24,984 nt of DNA, from the IMG/VR virus record IMGVR_UViG_3300032308_000699, positions 1 to 24,984 of that record. One strand, written 5' to 3'. The position numbers were made by a program, and so were the translations under genes. The DNA comes from a virus. The notes under the pieces are model-generated. The model was not told the DNA's origin. It saw only the letters and a list, made by a program, of their open reading frames with translations, and did not search any database. Shown piece by piece: positions 14,884-22,840 of the stretch. Numbering within the stretch: the stretch's first letter is position 1; the number at the start of each line of letters is the position of its first letter.

Positions 14884-15092
14884 TAGCCTTCAGAAGCCTC
14901 TTCTTGTGCTTCACGAATCTTGTCTGTCAACTTGTCTTCTACGAACTTATAGACACGCTCAAAAGCCTGATCTGTATTCTCACCGTCACGCTTGCTATCT
15001 ACAACCCCAAGGTCAAGTCGTAGTGATTGAAAGTTACCTAGATTAAGTGTGTAGCCCAGAGTAACTGATACCTTAGTTGAATCGTTTTCCAT
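14883..15092 (-). CDS. Small protein, unknown function
   Basis: The product is 69 residues. The first half is strand-like (TKVSVTLGYTLNLGNFQSLR followed by LDLGVVD), the second an amphipathic acidic helix (DQAFERVYKFVEDKLTDKIR). The two-strand-plus-helix layout is compact and could be a dimerising adaptor. No catalytic residues or zinc ligands are seen. GGGTGGA precedes the ATG at 15092, and this is the first gene downstream of the best promoter in the window (15168-15196), so it may head the replication transcript. Function unassigned. Confidence 0.72.
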   Translation of the reverse strand: MENDSTKVSVTLGYTLNLGNFQSLRLDLGVVDSKRDGENTDQAFERVYKFVEDKLTDKIREAQEEASEG

Positions 15093-15109
15093 TATCCACC
15101 CATTTCATT

Positions 15110-15652
15110 TTAAATAGACTCACCCCATACTGGAATGAACCGTCCATCTTCTGTCTTCGTATATGTAAGTATACCGTCTCCCATACGCCGTGTCAATTCT
15201 TGGCTAGTAGGAGTCATGTTATTCGTTATTAATTTGTCTTTTCTTGGTTGCCCAATATGTATACTTGCAAGTATAGCACGTATCTCTTTTACGTGCGACT
15301 CAGAGTAGTATGCTCTAACTTGCCAAGATCTTTCCCCATTTAAACTAGCACCAACTGGTGGTGGAATAACTCCTCGTTTAATTAAACTTGGAATATACTT
15401 TCTGTGCCTATTGACAAGTACAGCAGTTTCTGCTACACTATATGCTCTTTCTCTATACTTCTTAAAGTCAATAAGCAAACAAGATTCTAGTCTATCTTGT
15501 GTTACATTGTATAGGGTTACTAATCCAGTTGATCTAGAAGAGTGATGTACTTTTACTAAGTCCTTGTTTAAAAACCATACTTTAACTTTGCCTTTTATTA
15601 CAGGCTCGTTATTGTATGCTTCGCTCTGGATTTTTCGTTTAGAAGTATCCAT
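15110..15652 (-). CDS. Helix-turn-helix (MerR/excisionase-like) DNA-binding protein
   Basis: A 180-residue protein. Residues about 71-95 form a clear winged-HTH of the MerR/Xis type: YSVAETAVLVNRHRKYIPSL followed by IKRGVIPPP and a turn before RSWQVRAYYSESHVKEIRAI. That pattern (helix, turn, recognition helix, 'G.IPPP' wing) is typical of small DNA-binding regulators. The N-terminal 60 residues (GKVKVWFLNKDLVKVHHSSR) are strand-rich and unassigned. A GGAAGG ribosome site lies before the ATG at 15652, and its first 55 bases overlap the zinc-ribbon gene. A promoter-like sequence for the replication genes lies within its own 3' end, so autoregulation or control of the early genes is plausible but inferred. 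Confidence 0.78.
   Translation of the reverse strand: MDTSKRKIQSEAYNNEPVIKGKVKVWFLNKDLVKVHHSSRSTGLVTLYNVTQDRLESCLLIDFKKYRERAYSVAETAVLVNRHRKYIPSLIKRGVIPPPVGASLNGERSWQVRAYYSESHVKEIRAILASIHIGQPRKDKLITNNMTPTSQELTRRMGDGILTYTKTEDGRFIPVWGESI
15168..15196 (-). promoter_or_regulatory. Strong sigma70-like promoter upstream of replication genes
   Basis: On the minus strand TTGACA (15191-15196, six of six) is followed by a 17-base spacer and TATACT (15168-15173, five of six). This is the closest match to a bacterial housekeeping promoter found here with ideal spacing. It lies within the 3' end of the HTH gene and would start transcription near 15161, about 70 bases before the 69-residue gene and helicase operon. 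Internal placement fits a switch from regulator to replication transcription. Confidence 0.55.
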
Positions 15653-15789
15653 GCGCCTTCCCTACTTTCACTTGGTGGATGAAAAAACTTTCTTGATCCA
15701 CAACGAACACAATAAATTTCAACGTGGTCAACACTAGAATATTGCCTATCAACAAACATTCTACCTTTGCACTTTCGGCAAGAAATCAA
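15598..15789 (-). CDS. Zinc-ribbon mini-protein
   Basis: The product is 63 residues from a TTG at 15789. It has a textbook four-cysteine zinc ribbon: C4-x2-C7 (CRKC) and C27-x2-C30 (CVRC), with the spacer GRMFVDRQYSSVDHVEIY forming the expected hairpin. The C-terminus (EGAWILLNEKSRAKHTITSL) is basic. A longer in-frame version from 15864 would start with a hydrophobic run antisense to nothing and inside the preceding tail gene; AAGGA at the right distance before the TTG favours the short form. Such ribbons bind DNA, RNA polymerase or protein partners. It lies at the junction between tail genes and replication genes next to an HTH gene, so a regulatory role is reasonable but unproven. Confidence 0.72.
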   Translation of the reverse strand: MISCRKCKGRMFVDRQYSSVDHVEIYCVRCGSRKFFHPPSESREGAWILLNEKSRAKHTITSL

Positions 15790-15796
15790 TTTAACA

Positions 15797-15801
15797 TCCT
15801 T
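15797..15801 (-). promoter_or_regulatory. Ribosome binding site supporting a TTG start
   Basis: AAGGA on the minus strand ends 7 bases before the TTG at 15789. It sits in the 16-base gap after the tail gene and selects the 63-residue zinc-ribbon form over the 88-residue version. Confidence 0.5.
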
Positions 15802-15805
15802 AATG

Positions 15806-16246
15806 TTAGTTTGGTACGCCAATAATAATAAGGTTAACACCAACAGTAAGATCTCCACCAGCATTAAATCTTACAATTCCATCCACCTTAGTCGTTGTAA
15901 TGCTTGTTATGGTTACTGTAACGTTCTGTCCTGCTGGAGTTCCTCCTTTGTTATATGGTGTTGCTGTAATCACTGGAGCATACTTGAAGTCGCTATATGG
16001 AAAAGAAAATGAAACTTCTGAAGAAGCCGTAACTGTTTTATTATTTGCTACATCCACAAACCCACCAATAAACTTTGCTTCTGATGTTTTTACGCTTTGA
16101 GGTCCTGCTGTTCCAGCATCTACTGTAGTAGTTTTATAAGTTGCAGAAGAAACCTGTGCAGATAAATCATTAACTGCCTTAGTTAATTCATAGATGTATG
16201 TAACATCTATTGGTTGCCCTCTTTCGGGTAGTGGTACTTTTGCCAT
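15806..16246 (-). CDS. Small tail or receptor-side structural protein
   Basis: The 146-residue protein begins MAKVPLPERGQPIDVTYIYE and continues LTKAVNDLSAQVSSATY, a short helix that looks like a trimerising coiled coil. It is followed by a Thr/Val-rich beta domain (FIGGFVDVANNKTVTASSEV, then FSFPYSDFKYAPVITATPYN, then VTVTITSITTTKVDGIVRFN). A coiled coil joined to a small beta-sandwich is typical of fibre-tip or baseplate-appendage proteins that touch the host surface. It is the last gene of the tail block and follows an FN3-like tail gene. AGGAGG precedes the ATG. No enzymatic motif is visible. Function as a receptor-side protein is inferred from architecture and place. Confidence 0.7.
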   Translation of the reverse strand: MAKVPLPERGQPIDVTYIYELTKAVNDLSAQVSSATYKTTTVDAGTAGPQSVKTSEAKFIGGFVDVANNKTVTASSEVSFSFPYSDFKYAPVITATPYNKGGTPAGQNVTVTITSITTTKVDGIVRFNAGGDLTVGVNLIIIGVPN

Positions 16247-16262
16247 ATATTCCTCCTGTTTG

Positions 16263-16292
16263 ATTATACCAAAGACTTCAAGCCTGAGTCAA
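16263..16292 (-). promoter_or_regulatory. Consensus -10 promoter-like site at the tail-gene end
   Basis: The minus strand has TTGACT (16287-16292, five of six), an 18-base spacer and a perfect TATAAT (16263-16268) with an extended TGG before it. It overlaps the stop codon of the FN3-like gene. A caveat: the predicted start near 16256 would fall within the AGGAGG of the next gene (16252-16257), so it may serve genes further downstream rather than that one. Confidence 0.45.
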
Positions 16293-16686
16293 AGATAACT
16301 AGCCCTGCTTTTACTTGTTTTACTGAAGATGCTATCTGTACCTTAACATGAACAGATGTAGTTCCAGTGTTTAAAAATTGATACGTGTGAACGGTAGTTG
16401 TTCCGTGGTAAAGAAATGATCCCGAATCAAATTTTACAAATACATCATATGATGGCCTATTTAGTTCGTCGCCCCATACTGCTGTAATAATAGAGGCTGT
16501 AGTAGATACAGCACCAGCAACTGATTGAACTGTAACAGAATTTGTAACAAAGGTTGGGGACCAATGAGATGTTCTATTTTTATCTTCAGATATAATTCTA
16601 TATCTTACTACATATCCCAAACTTTCTGAATCAACTGGAGGCAAAAATTCTTTTAATACCTTTGCCTTTTTAATAATTTCACTCAT
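16264..16686 (-). CDS. FN3-like minor tail protein
   Basis: The 140-residue product carries a single fibronectin type III-like beta-sandwich: EFLPPVDSESLGYVVRYRII, then SEDKNRTSHWSPTFVTNSVT, then strands around TASIITAVWGDE, SYDVFVKFDSGSFLYHG and SVHVKVQIASSV. The phrase YRIISEDKNRTSHWSP is a recurring feature of FN3-like modules in actinobacteriophage tails. FN3 modules on tail proteins usually serve as spacers or weak surface-binding domains. It starts with ATG at 16686, overlapping the previous stop as TAATG, and has no Cys or catalytic signature. Part of the tail-tip gene series. Confidence 0.75.
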   Translation of the reverse strand: MSEIIKKAKVLKEFLPPVDSESLGYVVRYRIISEDKNRTSHWSPTFVTNSVTVQSVAGAVSTTASIITAVWGDELNRPSYDVFVKFDSGSFLYHGTTTVHTYQFLNTGTTSVHVKVQIASSVKQVKAGLVIFDSGLKSLV

Positions 16687-17810
16687 TATGTTACACCAAT
16701 AGAAAATCTAAATTCTATATAATTACTTGTATTTGGTGCTTTAACAATTGATTCTGAGTCTGGATTTTGAATTACAGAGTATCCAGTTAAACCGTATAAA
16801 GCGTTGACCGTTCCTATGTTTTCTAATCTCATTGAGTCAAGGGCAACATAGTAATTATTTGAAACAGCCCCATTATAAATAGTACTAACATATATTTTTG
16901 CAACCGTAACAGCATTCCAGGTAAAATTAGCACTTGTATAAAGTTCTTGAAGTTGTTTTGATATAACTATATATCTATTTTCTGTTAGATCATACTCTCC
17001 TGGATCAGTACCGTTTGTTATTTCTGCTTCAAACCTAGCATATTCTCCGCTTCCTGAGTCGGTTGAAGCAAAGTCAACAAGAACTCTTACTGTATCTGGG
17101 GCAAGAGCAGAGTCTCCATCTTTGTTAATAATTGAAAATGCTAACCTTAGTTCATCTGTAGGTGAGTTTTGAGAAAAGTTTACACTTGGTCTTGTGTAGT
17201 GAATATGGTTAGATCCTGCACCAATAACAAAGTGTCCACCTGAAACTGTTAGTGTTGCATCATCTCCCCGCATCAGAATCACATTATTTAAAAACCTGCA
17301 TCTTTCGTATCTTGCTGCTCTAGATGTTTTATAAAATGTTGAGTTATCTGCATTTGTTTGAAATACCTTTAGTGCTGTTGAGATAACGTTGTCGTCAGAG
17401 GCATCTAGTGCTGTTGATATAGGGGTAATTGCTGTTGATGCTGTTGAAGTATGGTAATTCCAGTTTTCAGTACTTGTAAAAGCAAACACAGTCTTGCTAT
17501 CATAAGCACCTGCTGATGGGTTTGACTTTGCAGAAAAAATACCAACCTCTGTTATTTCATATCTTTCTTCTGCTGGCAGTTCTGCTGTAAATACGATCTT
17601 ATCCAAACCACCTTCGCTAACAAAACCTCTAGAAGATATTGGAACACGAAGCATTTCAAATTCAAGATTTTTTTTATTAGAGTAGTCACCAAAAACATCT
17701 GTGGTATCTATTGGTCTAGCGCCGCAGCCAATGGCTATGTGTGATGCATAGGCAGGAGCCTGACCAAGTAGGTATTTACCCAGAATAGACTTACCTTTTT
17801 CAGTTATCAA
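16686..17810 (-). CDS. Minor tail / fibre protein
   Basis: The 374-residue protein opens MITEKGKSILGKYLLGQAPA, then YASHIAIGCGARPI. FVSEGGLDKIVFTAELPAEE plus YEITEVGIFS follows, which is the attachment-domain pattern of phage fibre proteins (early strand with an A-IG-GA turn, then ITEVGIF). The C-terminal part from about 165 is a beta-sandwich (GDDATLTVSGGHFVIGAG, VRVLVDFASTDSGSGEYARF, NYYVALDSMRLENIG) that could be a jelly-roll or carbohydrate-binding domain. The start is a TTG at 17810 with GAGGGAG 4 bases upstream and a TTGA overlap with the preceding stop. Placement between the hub protein and small tip proteins supports a fibre or appendage role. Confidence 0.78.
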   Translation of the reverse strand: MITEKGKSILGKYLLGQAPAYASHIAIGCGARPIDTTDVFGDYSNKKNLEFEMLRVPISSRGFVSEGGLDKIVFTAELPAEERYEITEVGIFSAKSNPSAGAYDSKTVFAFTSTENWNYHTSTASTAITPISTALDASDDNVISTALKVFQTNADNSTFYKTSRAARYERCRFLNNVILMRGDDATLTVSGGHFVIGAGSNHIHYTRPSVNFSQNSPTDELRLAFSIINKDGDSALAPDTVRVLVDFASTDSGSGEYARFEAEITNGTDPGEYDLTENRYIVISKQLQELYTSANFTWNAVTVAKIYVSTIYNGAVSNNYYVALDSMRLENIGTVNALYGLTGYSVIQNPDSESIVKAPNTSNYIEFRFSIGVT

Positions 17811-18313
17811 GATACTCCCTCATTAAAATCTGTCTCATATATTGTACCACTTCTGGCTATTTGAATTTCTATTTGCTCATCTGACTCTAGATTTACTGCT
17901 TCTACTATTAGGTTTCCTGTAGTTGTATCTATGTATACATAGTCCCCACCTGGCCCCCCGCCATTTTGAGGAATCTTGTCATCAAGTTTAATTGAAAAGT
18001 TGGCAAAATATTTATCTGCTGTTGCTTGAAGACTAATAATGTTATTAGGGTTATATTGTTGCTCTATAGACGAAAGATTTTTAATTGGCTGATAACTAAC
18101 TTTTTGTCCATTTACAGTATCACGTCTTGCAATATTGATTAACTCTTGACCACCAATATCTTCAAATATTAAATCTTCCATTAAGCGAATTGGAACAGCC
18201 TCATCATTAAATAAAATAATATCTTTTGTTGCACTTTTTACTTGAGAAAATACAGATGAAGATACTGGGGCTGCTGATACTGCAGGCGGGGTTGGTTTTA
18301 CGCTTGAAGACAT
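17807..18313 (-). CDS. Small tail-associated protein, unknown role
   Basis: A 168-residue protein with a low-complexity N-terminal tail (SSSVKPTPPAVSAAPVSSSV) that suggests a flexible linker. The folded part follows (DIILFNDEAVPIRLMEDLIF, GGQELINIARRD, YQPIKNLSSIEQQYNPNNII) and carries a glycine stretch NGGGPGGDYVYIDT. The final strands (GNLIVEAVNLESDEQIEIQI) look beta-rich. Genes of this type follow the hub gene in several actinobacteriophages, and a role as a connector or virion-associated chaperone can be imagined, but I see no diagnostic motif. GAGGTG precedes the ATG at 18313; the stop overlaps the next TTG start. Confidence 0.72.
   Translation of the reverse strand: MSSSVKPTPPAVSAAPVSSSVFSQVKSATKDIILFNDEAVPIRLMEDLIFEDIGGQELINIARRDTVNGQKVSYQPIKNLSSIEQQYNPNNIISLQATADKYFANFSIKLDDKIPQNGGGPGGDYVYIDTTTGNLIVEAVNLESDEQIEIQIARSGTIYETDFNEGVS
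17815..17821 (-). promoter_or_regulatory. Ribosome binding site supporting a TTG start
   Basis: GAGGGAG on the minus strand ends 4 bases before the TTG at 17810, where no in-frame ATG lies nearby. The site is inside the last codons of the upstream tail gene. Confidence 0.55.
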
Positions 18314-18315
18314 TC

Positions 18316-21300
18316 TTACACCTCACTCAGATATACGGTCATGTTTGGTCCATCTAAATTTCTTGAGTATTCAATATTATAAACCACAAACCTGGTTGTA
18401 GGAGAGGATATTATATCAAGATTATTAACATCTTTATAATTGATTGTTACAATATCTCCAAGTTGAAGTGTTGGTATGCTAAAAATATTTACACCAACAG
18501 ATCTTTTTGGTATCATTAACTTGTCAATGATCCAGCCCATAAGACTATTTGCAGAGTCTTGAGTTTGAATGTATGGAGCATCAATAGAAAACTCATTGTT
18601 TCCATAAATCATTCTGCTCTGCTTAATATTATTATATTTTTCTAACTCTACATATGGAGATGTTAAAACAGTTGTACCCTGTAACTCTGGATCAGAGTGG
18701 CTAGATCTTTTATTAAAGTACTCATCTACAGTTAATTCATGTGTTGTATCTTGAGTAAATGTTATCCCCTGAATTCTTAAATAGTTTCCACTTGTATCAT
18801 CTAAGACCAAGGCTTTATCTGTAGAATTAAAAATCATAAACTCAGCCCCATAAGAATCTGCATAAAATCCAGAAGTTGTAAAGCCTTTGATGCGATTAAA
18901 AGTTGGTGACAATTGAGCATAAAGTGCTGGGTATGCACGATCATATTTAATATCAAAATATGCACACTCTCTCATAATTGTTCCGAACTCATCAAAATAC
19001 ATATTATATTTTGGGGGCTGTTGGGCACTGATGCCAGTAAGATAGGTAGCCTGAACTACTCCACTCATTGCATATTTTCTAAATGACTCATTAATATCTA
19101 TAGACTCATCTCCAAATACTTGAGCAATTGTATCTATAGTAGTTTCAACAGTATTTTGAGAATAGTTTTCTGAAAGAGCATAAATGTTTTCAAACATAAC
19201 TCTTGATGAGCCACGAGTAAATAAAGCCATATTATTATAAATAGGGAGCGGGTCTGTATCGTCAACTACTGAGACAAGGTTATTGTTGATATAAAGATAA
19301 AACCTTCTAGTTTTTCCTATATCCTTATATTCAACAGAAAGATCAAAAACTGTTGATGTTTTTTGTGTAACCATTCTGTATTGACCCGTAAAACTTCCAT
19401 CATCCACAGTAATTGTTGACAGACCACCCCAAAGTTTTACTGGAATGGCATCTGAATTTGTACTATCTTTTTTAATTTTATAGAATAAGACATTATGAAT
19501 AACAACATCTTCTGTTCCATCGTCTGCTATTTTTAGATAAGACTCTACATTGCTTTCGGTTAGCGCAACTATTTCAAAATAATATCCATTGTTGGTTTCT
19601 GGATTTAGCATTACTCCAAGTCCACCACTTCCCCCACCAATGCTTACGTTTTGATCTGTAAGTGATCCAGTTACTTGGTAGTATGAAGAACTGCCTGTTG
19701 GGGTTTGACCTCTTGTTTGACTATTTTCAATTTTTCCAATAATACGCATTCTTGTTCCAAAATGCTTATATGCATTATCTAAAGGCTTATATACGTAAGA
19801 CATAAAATCAATAGGTGTTTCTGTAGTCGTAAATGTAGGACCATTCATAACAAGGGCAGAAGACTGAATAGTTCCAGTTCTAGTTTGTGTAAAAGAGTTT
19901 ACTTCTGTCTCTGTTTTTCCGCTTACAGACATAAAGTTTCTAATAATGCTGTTTCTTGTTGTTTGTTTTGCCCGTGCATTTTCAATACCAGCAGCCCCCA
20001 CTACTGTTGTGGGTGTGGTAGGATTAGGATTAGTTGTAAACAAATAGTCTCTAGCCTTCATTGTGCATCCACGAACATTATTATTATTTGACCAGTAGGA
20101 ACTTATTCCAGCACTGTGTGATGCTACTGCTGTACCAAACTGACCACGACCATGCTCAACTACGTCACCGTTTTTCATACGTGTGACACCATTGATTGTC
20201 TCATAATAAGGTACAGAATAAATTCTGATTCTTCCAGTTGGATATATTTTTCCATTAAATGGCAATACAGAGAAATACTTTTGATACTCTTCGTTACTGC
20301 TAATCCACACGCTACTTGAACCCTGTCTATGATTTGCTTTCCACTGCTCAATAGTTTTGTCTGCCTGTGTTTGAGTAATTGCTTTAGACTTTACTTGGGC
20401 TTGAAGTGTAGAAATAACAGAAGCAGGTGCAAAATTTCCTGGCTCTATAAAATATTGTTTTGTATAGTCTATAGTTCCATCCGCCTTAAGGTCATACCAA
20501 AGACCAATGGTAACGCTAAACTCTGCAGCATCGTATTTAATAATTTCACCATTAGAGTATAGATAGCCGTTGTATCTTGTTAGCCAATATACATTTTCTC
20601 CTAGATCAATTATGTTATTTGTCATTAGGTTATTAACAACCGTAGGCAAAGCATTTGTAACGTCCGAAGCAATTGGCATCGCTCCTAGTATATAACTACC
20701 TTGTGTGCTTGCTACCTCGTTTATAGTTTTGAGAGTTTCTGTTCCAGAAACTTCCCACAAAAGTGCAGGTTTGTATATCCATGTTTTTTCTTGATCTACC
20801 AAAGTTGCCTGCCGTATACTTCCATAAGATCTTTGAATATATCTTGTCGTATAGTTAATCTTTCCAGCATTAAATATTTTTTTGTCTTCGGATGAAATAG
20901 ATATAATATTTGGAAGTGTCCCTGATGTATTATTTTCAATTACTCCCGTATCTGTCTGATTGTTGGATCCCGACAAAACAAATGAAGACTCTCTCTGCGT
21001 TAGTGAGGGCATCATATAATCTTTGCTCATTACAACAAAATTATTATATTCATCAAAAAACATTGCAGTCTGTGTTGATACGGCTAATTGATTTAATACC
21101 TCAGCAACATTTTGATCTGGAGCAATAAAAAAGTATGGGATGATTGGGTCTTTTTCACCAGCAACTCTAAGGAAGGTGTAGTTGCTAAATCCAATGTAGT
21201 CAAGCAAAAGAGTAATGGCATAACTAAGAGATGCCTCTGTAACAAGCATTCTTGGTGCTGGCATAGACTCAAGAAAAAAATACATATCTCTAAGAGATAA

Positions 21301-22839
21301 AGAAAGTGTTCCAGAACTACGTTCAACTTGTGGGAAGCCTTCTGAGTATAGCGTTTTCATAGGAATATAATAATCGTATCCGCCAACGTTAACAACTTTT
21401 TCATAAAAGTTAAATTTAATATTTTTTCTTACGTACTTGCTAACTATGCTAGTTGTATTGTTAGGGTTAAACGCTTGGTCATCATCAAAAATAGAAATAT
21501 CTCCAGTTGAAGCAAGTAATTGTCCTACTGGCAAAGATGTTGAACCAAGGTCAGCAAGGCTTTTATTAATTCTAAAGTCTATAACTTTATTAGAAATATC
21601 AACAACAAGTCTAGGCGACATTTCAATTAGGTCAAACCTAGAGTCAAACTTATTCATAGTGTCTACAACAATACGAATTCCCCGTATGTTTTGGAACTCT
21701 CTATAAACCTTTTGTCCATCTTGTTCATTGTCAAAATAGGAAGGGGATGTAAGGTCTTCTATAAAACTACTTTCATTATTTATAGTTTCTTCTGCAACTC
21801 TCCACCCATATTGTGGAGTAAAGGTTTTATACTCTTTTGATGCTTCATCCCAAATATAAAATATCCCACGATTACCAGTTGTGCTTATAACAAGATAAGA
21901 ATATCCATCAAAAGCATCACTTGGCAACTGTGAAACTGCTGAAAGGATTCCTTGGTAGTTAAACTTAGTCTTATATTCTTTTGGAAGTATTAATCCATAC
22001 TGTAATTCTACATACCCATCTGTTCCAATTATTGGTGTACCGTCGTCTCTTACGCTTGAAGCATTAAAGGCTTGAGCATCTATCCAGGCGCTATCCTTTA
22101 GATATTGTATTTTCCAACTAACTGGTGTTGTCTTATAGTCTGATCTAAACAGTGGGTCTTGTATTGATCCAGAAGGTGTCATAAATGGTCCTAGGTTTAC
22201 ACTTCCAACATTGGTTTGCATTTTTACGATGATTCTGTTTGCTGGAACATTTTCTTTATATACAACAAATGGTGCTGTGTCATCAATGTAGTTTAGTGTG
22301 CCAACTTTATTTTTAGCAATTCCGCGTTCAATTGTTTTTGTAATGTTTCCCTCTACAACAGTCTCAGTTCTGTAAGAGGTCCAATACCTAAACTCGTCAT
22401 AACGGGATGGCATATAATATCTGGGTCTTTGTGACATTAGTTCATTTGAGTTATGTATATAGTTTCCACCAAAATACATCAACTTATTGATTCCTGATCT
22501 TGGTCTAAATGGCTTTATACAATCTTCTAAAGAATAAAACATTTTCATCTTATCTTTTTTAGATGTAAAAAATTGAGGAACTCCAGAATCTTGATACCCA
22601 CCGTCAATAGCAATATCAGCATCAGTTGCACCTGTGTATAAACCAGCAGCATCTGCTGAATCAAAAGTAGTTGATATAGTTTTAAACTTAGCCTCTGTAC
22701 TAGTTGGCCTATATCTATAGTTTCCTATTTTTTGAATATTGTCTGGCATGTTCATATTCCACTCAGCCAAAACAAGTGACTGCAACTGTATAGTTGAAGA
22801 AGACTCTAAGTGTGTTTTTAACTCGCTACTTACAAACAC
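18316..22839 (-). CDS. Large tail hub / adhesin with embedded lectin-like domain
   Basis: The 1507-residue protein is the largest in the window. Residues 1-480 are beta-rich with a discoidin-like strand series (RGIRIVVDTMNKFDSRFDLI). Residues 480-620 resemble the baseplate-hub fold (gp27/Tal type): LSYAITLLLDYIGFSNYTF and FIAPDQNVAEVLNQLAVSTQ, then TAMFFDEYNNFVVM. Residues about 1025-1220 look like an inserted concanavalin A/LamG-type sandwich (MLNPETNNGYYFEIVALTES, VFDLSVEYKDIGKTRRFYLY, SSRVMFENIYALS). The C-terminus (LMGWIIDKLMIPKRSVGVNI, LGDIVTINYK, TTRFVVYNIEYSRNLDGPN) is typical of hub termini. It would plug the tail tube and carry a carbohydrate-binding module for the host surface. Start is GTG at 22839 with GGAAGAGG upstream, just after the distal-tail stop. 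Confidence 0.82.
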   Translation of the reverse strand: MFVSSELKTHLESSSTIQLQSLVLAEWNMNMPDNIQKIGNYRYRPTSTEAKFKTISTTFDSADAAGLYTGATDADIAIDGGYQDSGVPQFFTSKKDKMKMFYSLEDCIKPFRPRSGINKLMYFGGNYIHNSNELMSQRPRYYMPSRYDEFRYWTSYRTETVVEGNITKTIERGIAKNKVGTLNYIDDTAPFVVYKENVPANRIIVKMQTNVGSVNLGPFMTPSGSIQDPLFRSDYKTTPVSWKIQYLKDSAWIDAQAFNASSVRDDGTPIIGTDGYVELQYGLILPKEYKTKFNYQGILSAVSQLPSDAFDGYSYLVISTTGNRGIFYIWDEASKEYKTFTPQYGWRVAEETINNESSFIEDLTSPSYFDNEQDGQKVYREFQNIRGIRIVVDTMNKFDSRFDLIEMSPRLVVDISNKVIDFRINKSLADLGSTSLPVGQLLASTGDISIFDDDQAFNPNNTTSIVSKYVRKNIKFNFYEKVVNVGGYDYYIPMKTLYSEGFPQVERSSGTLSLSLRDMYFFLESMPAPRMLVTEASLSYAITLLLDYIGFSNYTFLRVAGEKDPIIPYFFIAPDQNVAEVLNQLAVSTQTAMFFDEYNNFVVMSKDYMMPSLTQRESSFVLSGSNNQTDTGVIENNTSGTLPNIISISSEDKKIFNAGKINYTTRYIQRSYGSIRQATLVDQEKTWIYKPALLWEVSGTETLKTINEVASTQGSYILGAMPIASDVTNALPTVVNNLMTNNIIDLGENVYWLTRYNGYLYSNGEIIKYDAAEFSVTIGLWYDLKADGTIDYTKQYFIEPGNFAPASVISTLQAQVKSKAITQTQADKTIEQWKANHRQGSSSVWISSNEEYQKYFSVLPFNGKIYPTGRIRIYSVPYYETINGVTRMKNGDVVEHGRGQFGTAVASHSAGISSYWSNNNNVRGCTMKARDYLFTTNPNPTTPTTVVGAAGIENARAKQTTRNSIIRNFMSVSGKTETEVNSFTQTRTGTIQSSALVMNGPTFTTTETPIDFMSYVYKPLDNAYKHFGTRMRIIGKIENSQTRGQTPTGSSSYYQVTGSLTDQNVSIGGGSGGLGVMLNPETNNGYYFEIVALTESNVESYLKIADDGTEDVVIHNVLFYKIKKDSTNSDAIPVKLWGGLSTITVDDGSFTGQYRMVTQKTSTVFDLSVEYKDIGKTRRFYLYINNNLVSVVDDTDPLPIYNNMALFTRGSSRVMFENIYALSENYSQNTVETTIDTIAQVFGDESIDINESFRKYAMSGVVQATYLTGISAQQPPKYNMYFDEFGTIMRECAYFDIKYDRAYPALYAQLSPTFNRIKGFTTSGFYADSYGAEFMIFNSTDKALVLDDTSGNYLRIQGITFTQDTTHELTVDEYFNKRSSHSDPELQGTTVLTSPYVELEKYNNIKQSRMIYGNNEFSIDAPYIQTQDSANSLMGWIIDKLMIPKRSVGVNIFSIPTLQLGDIVTINYKDVNNLDIISSPTTRFVVYNIEYSRNLDGPNMTVYLSEV

Positions 22840-22840
22840 A

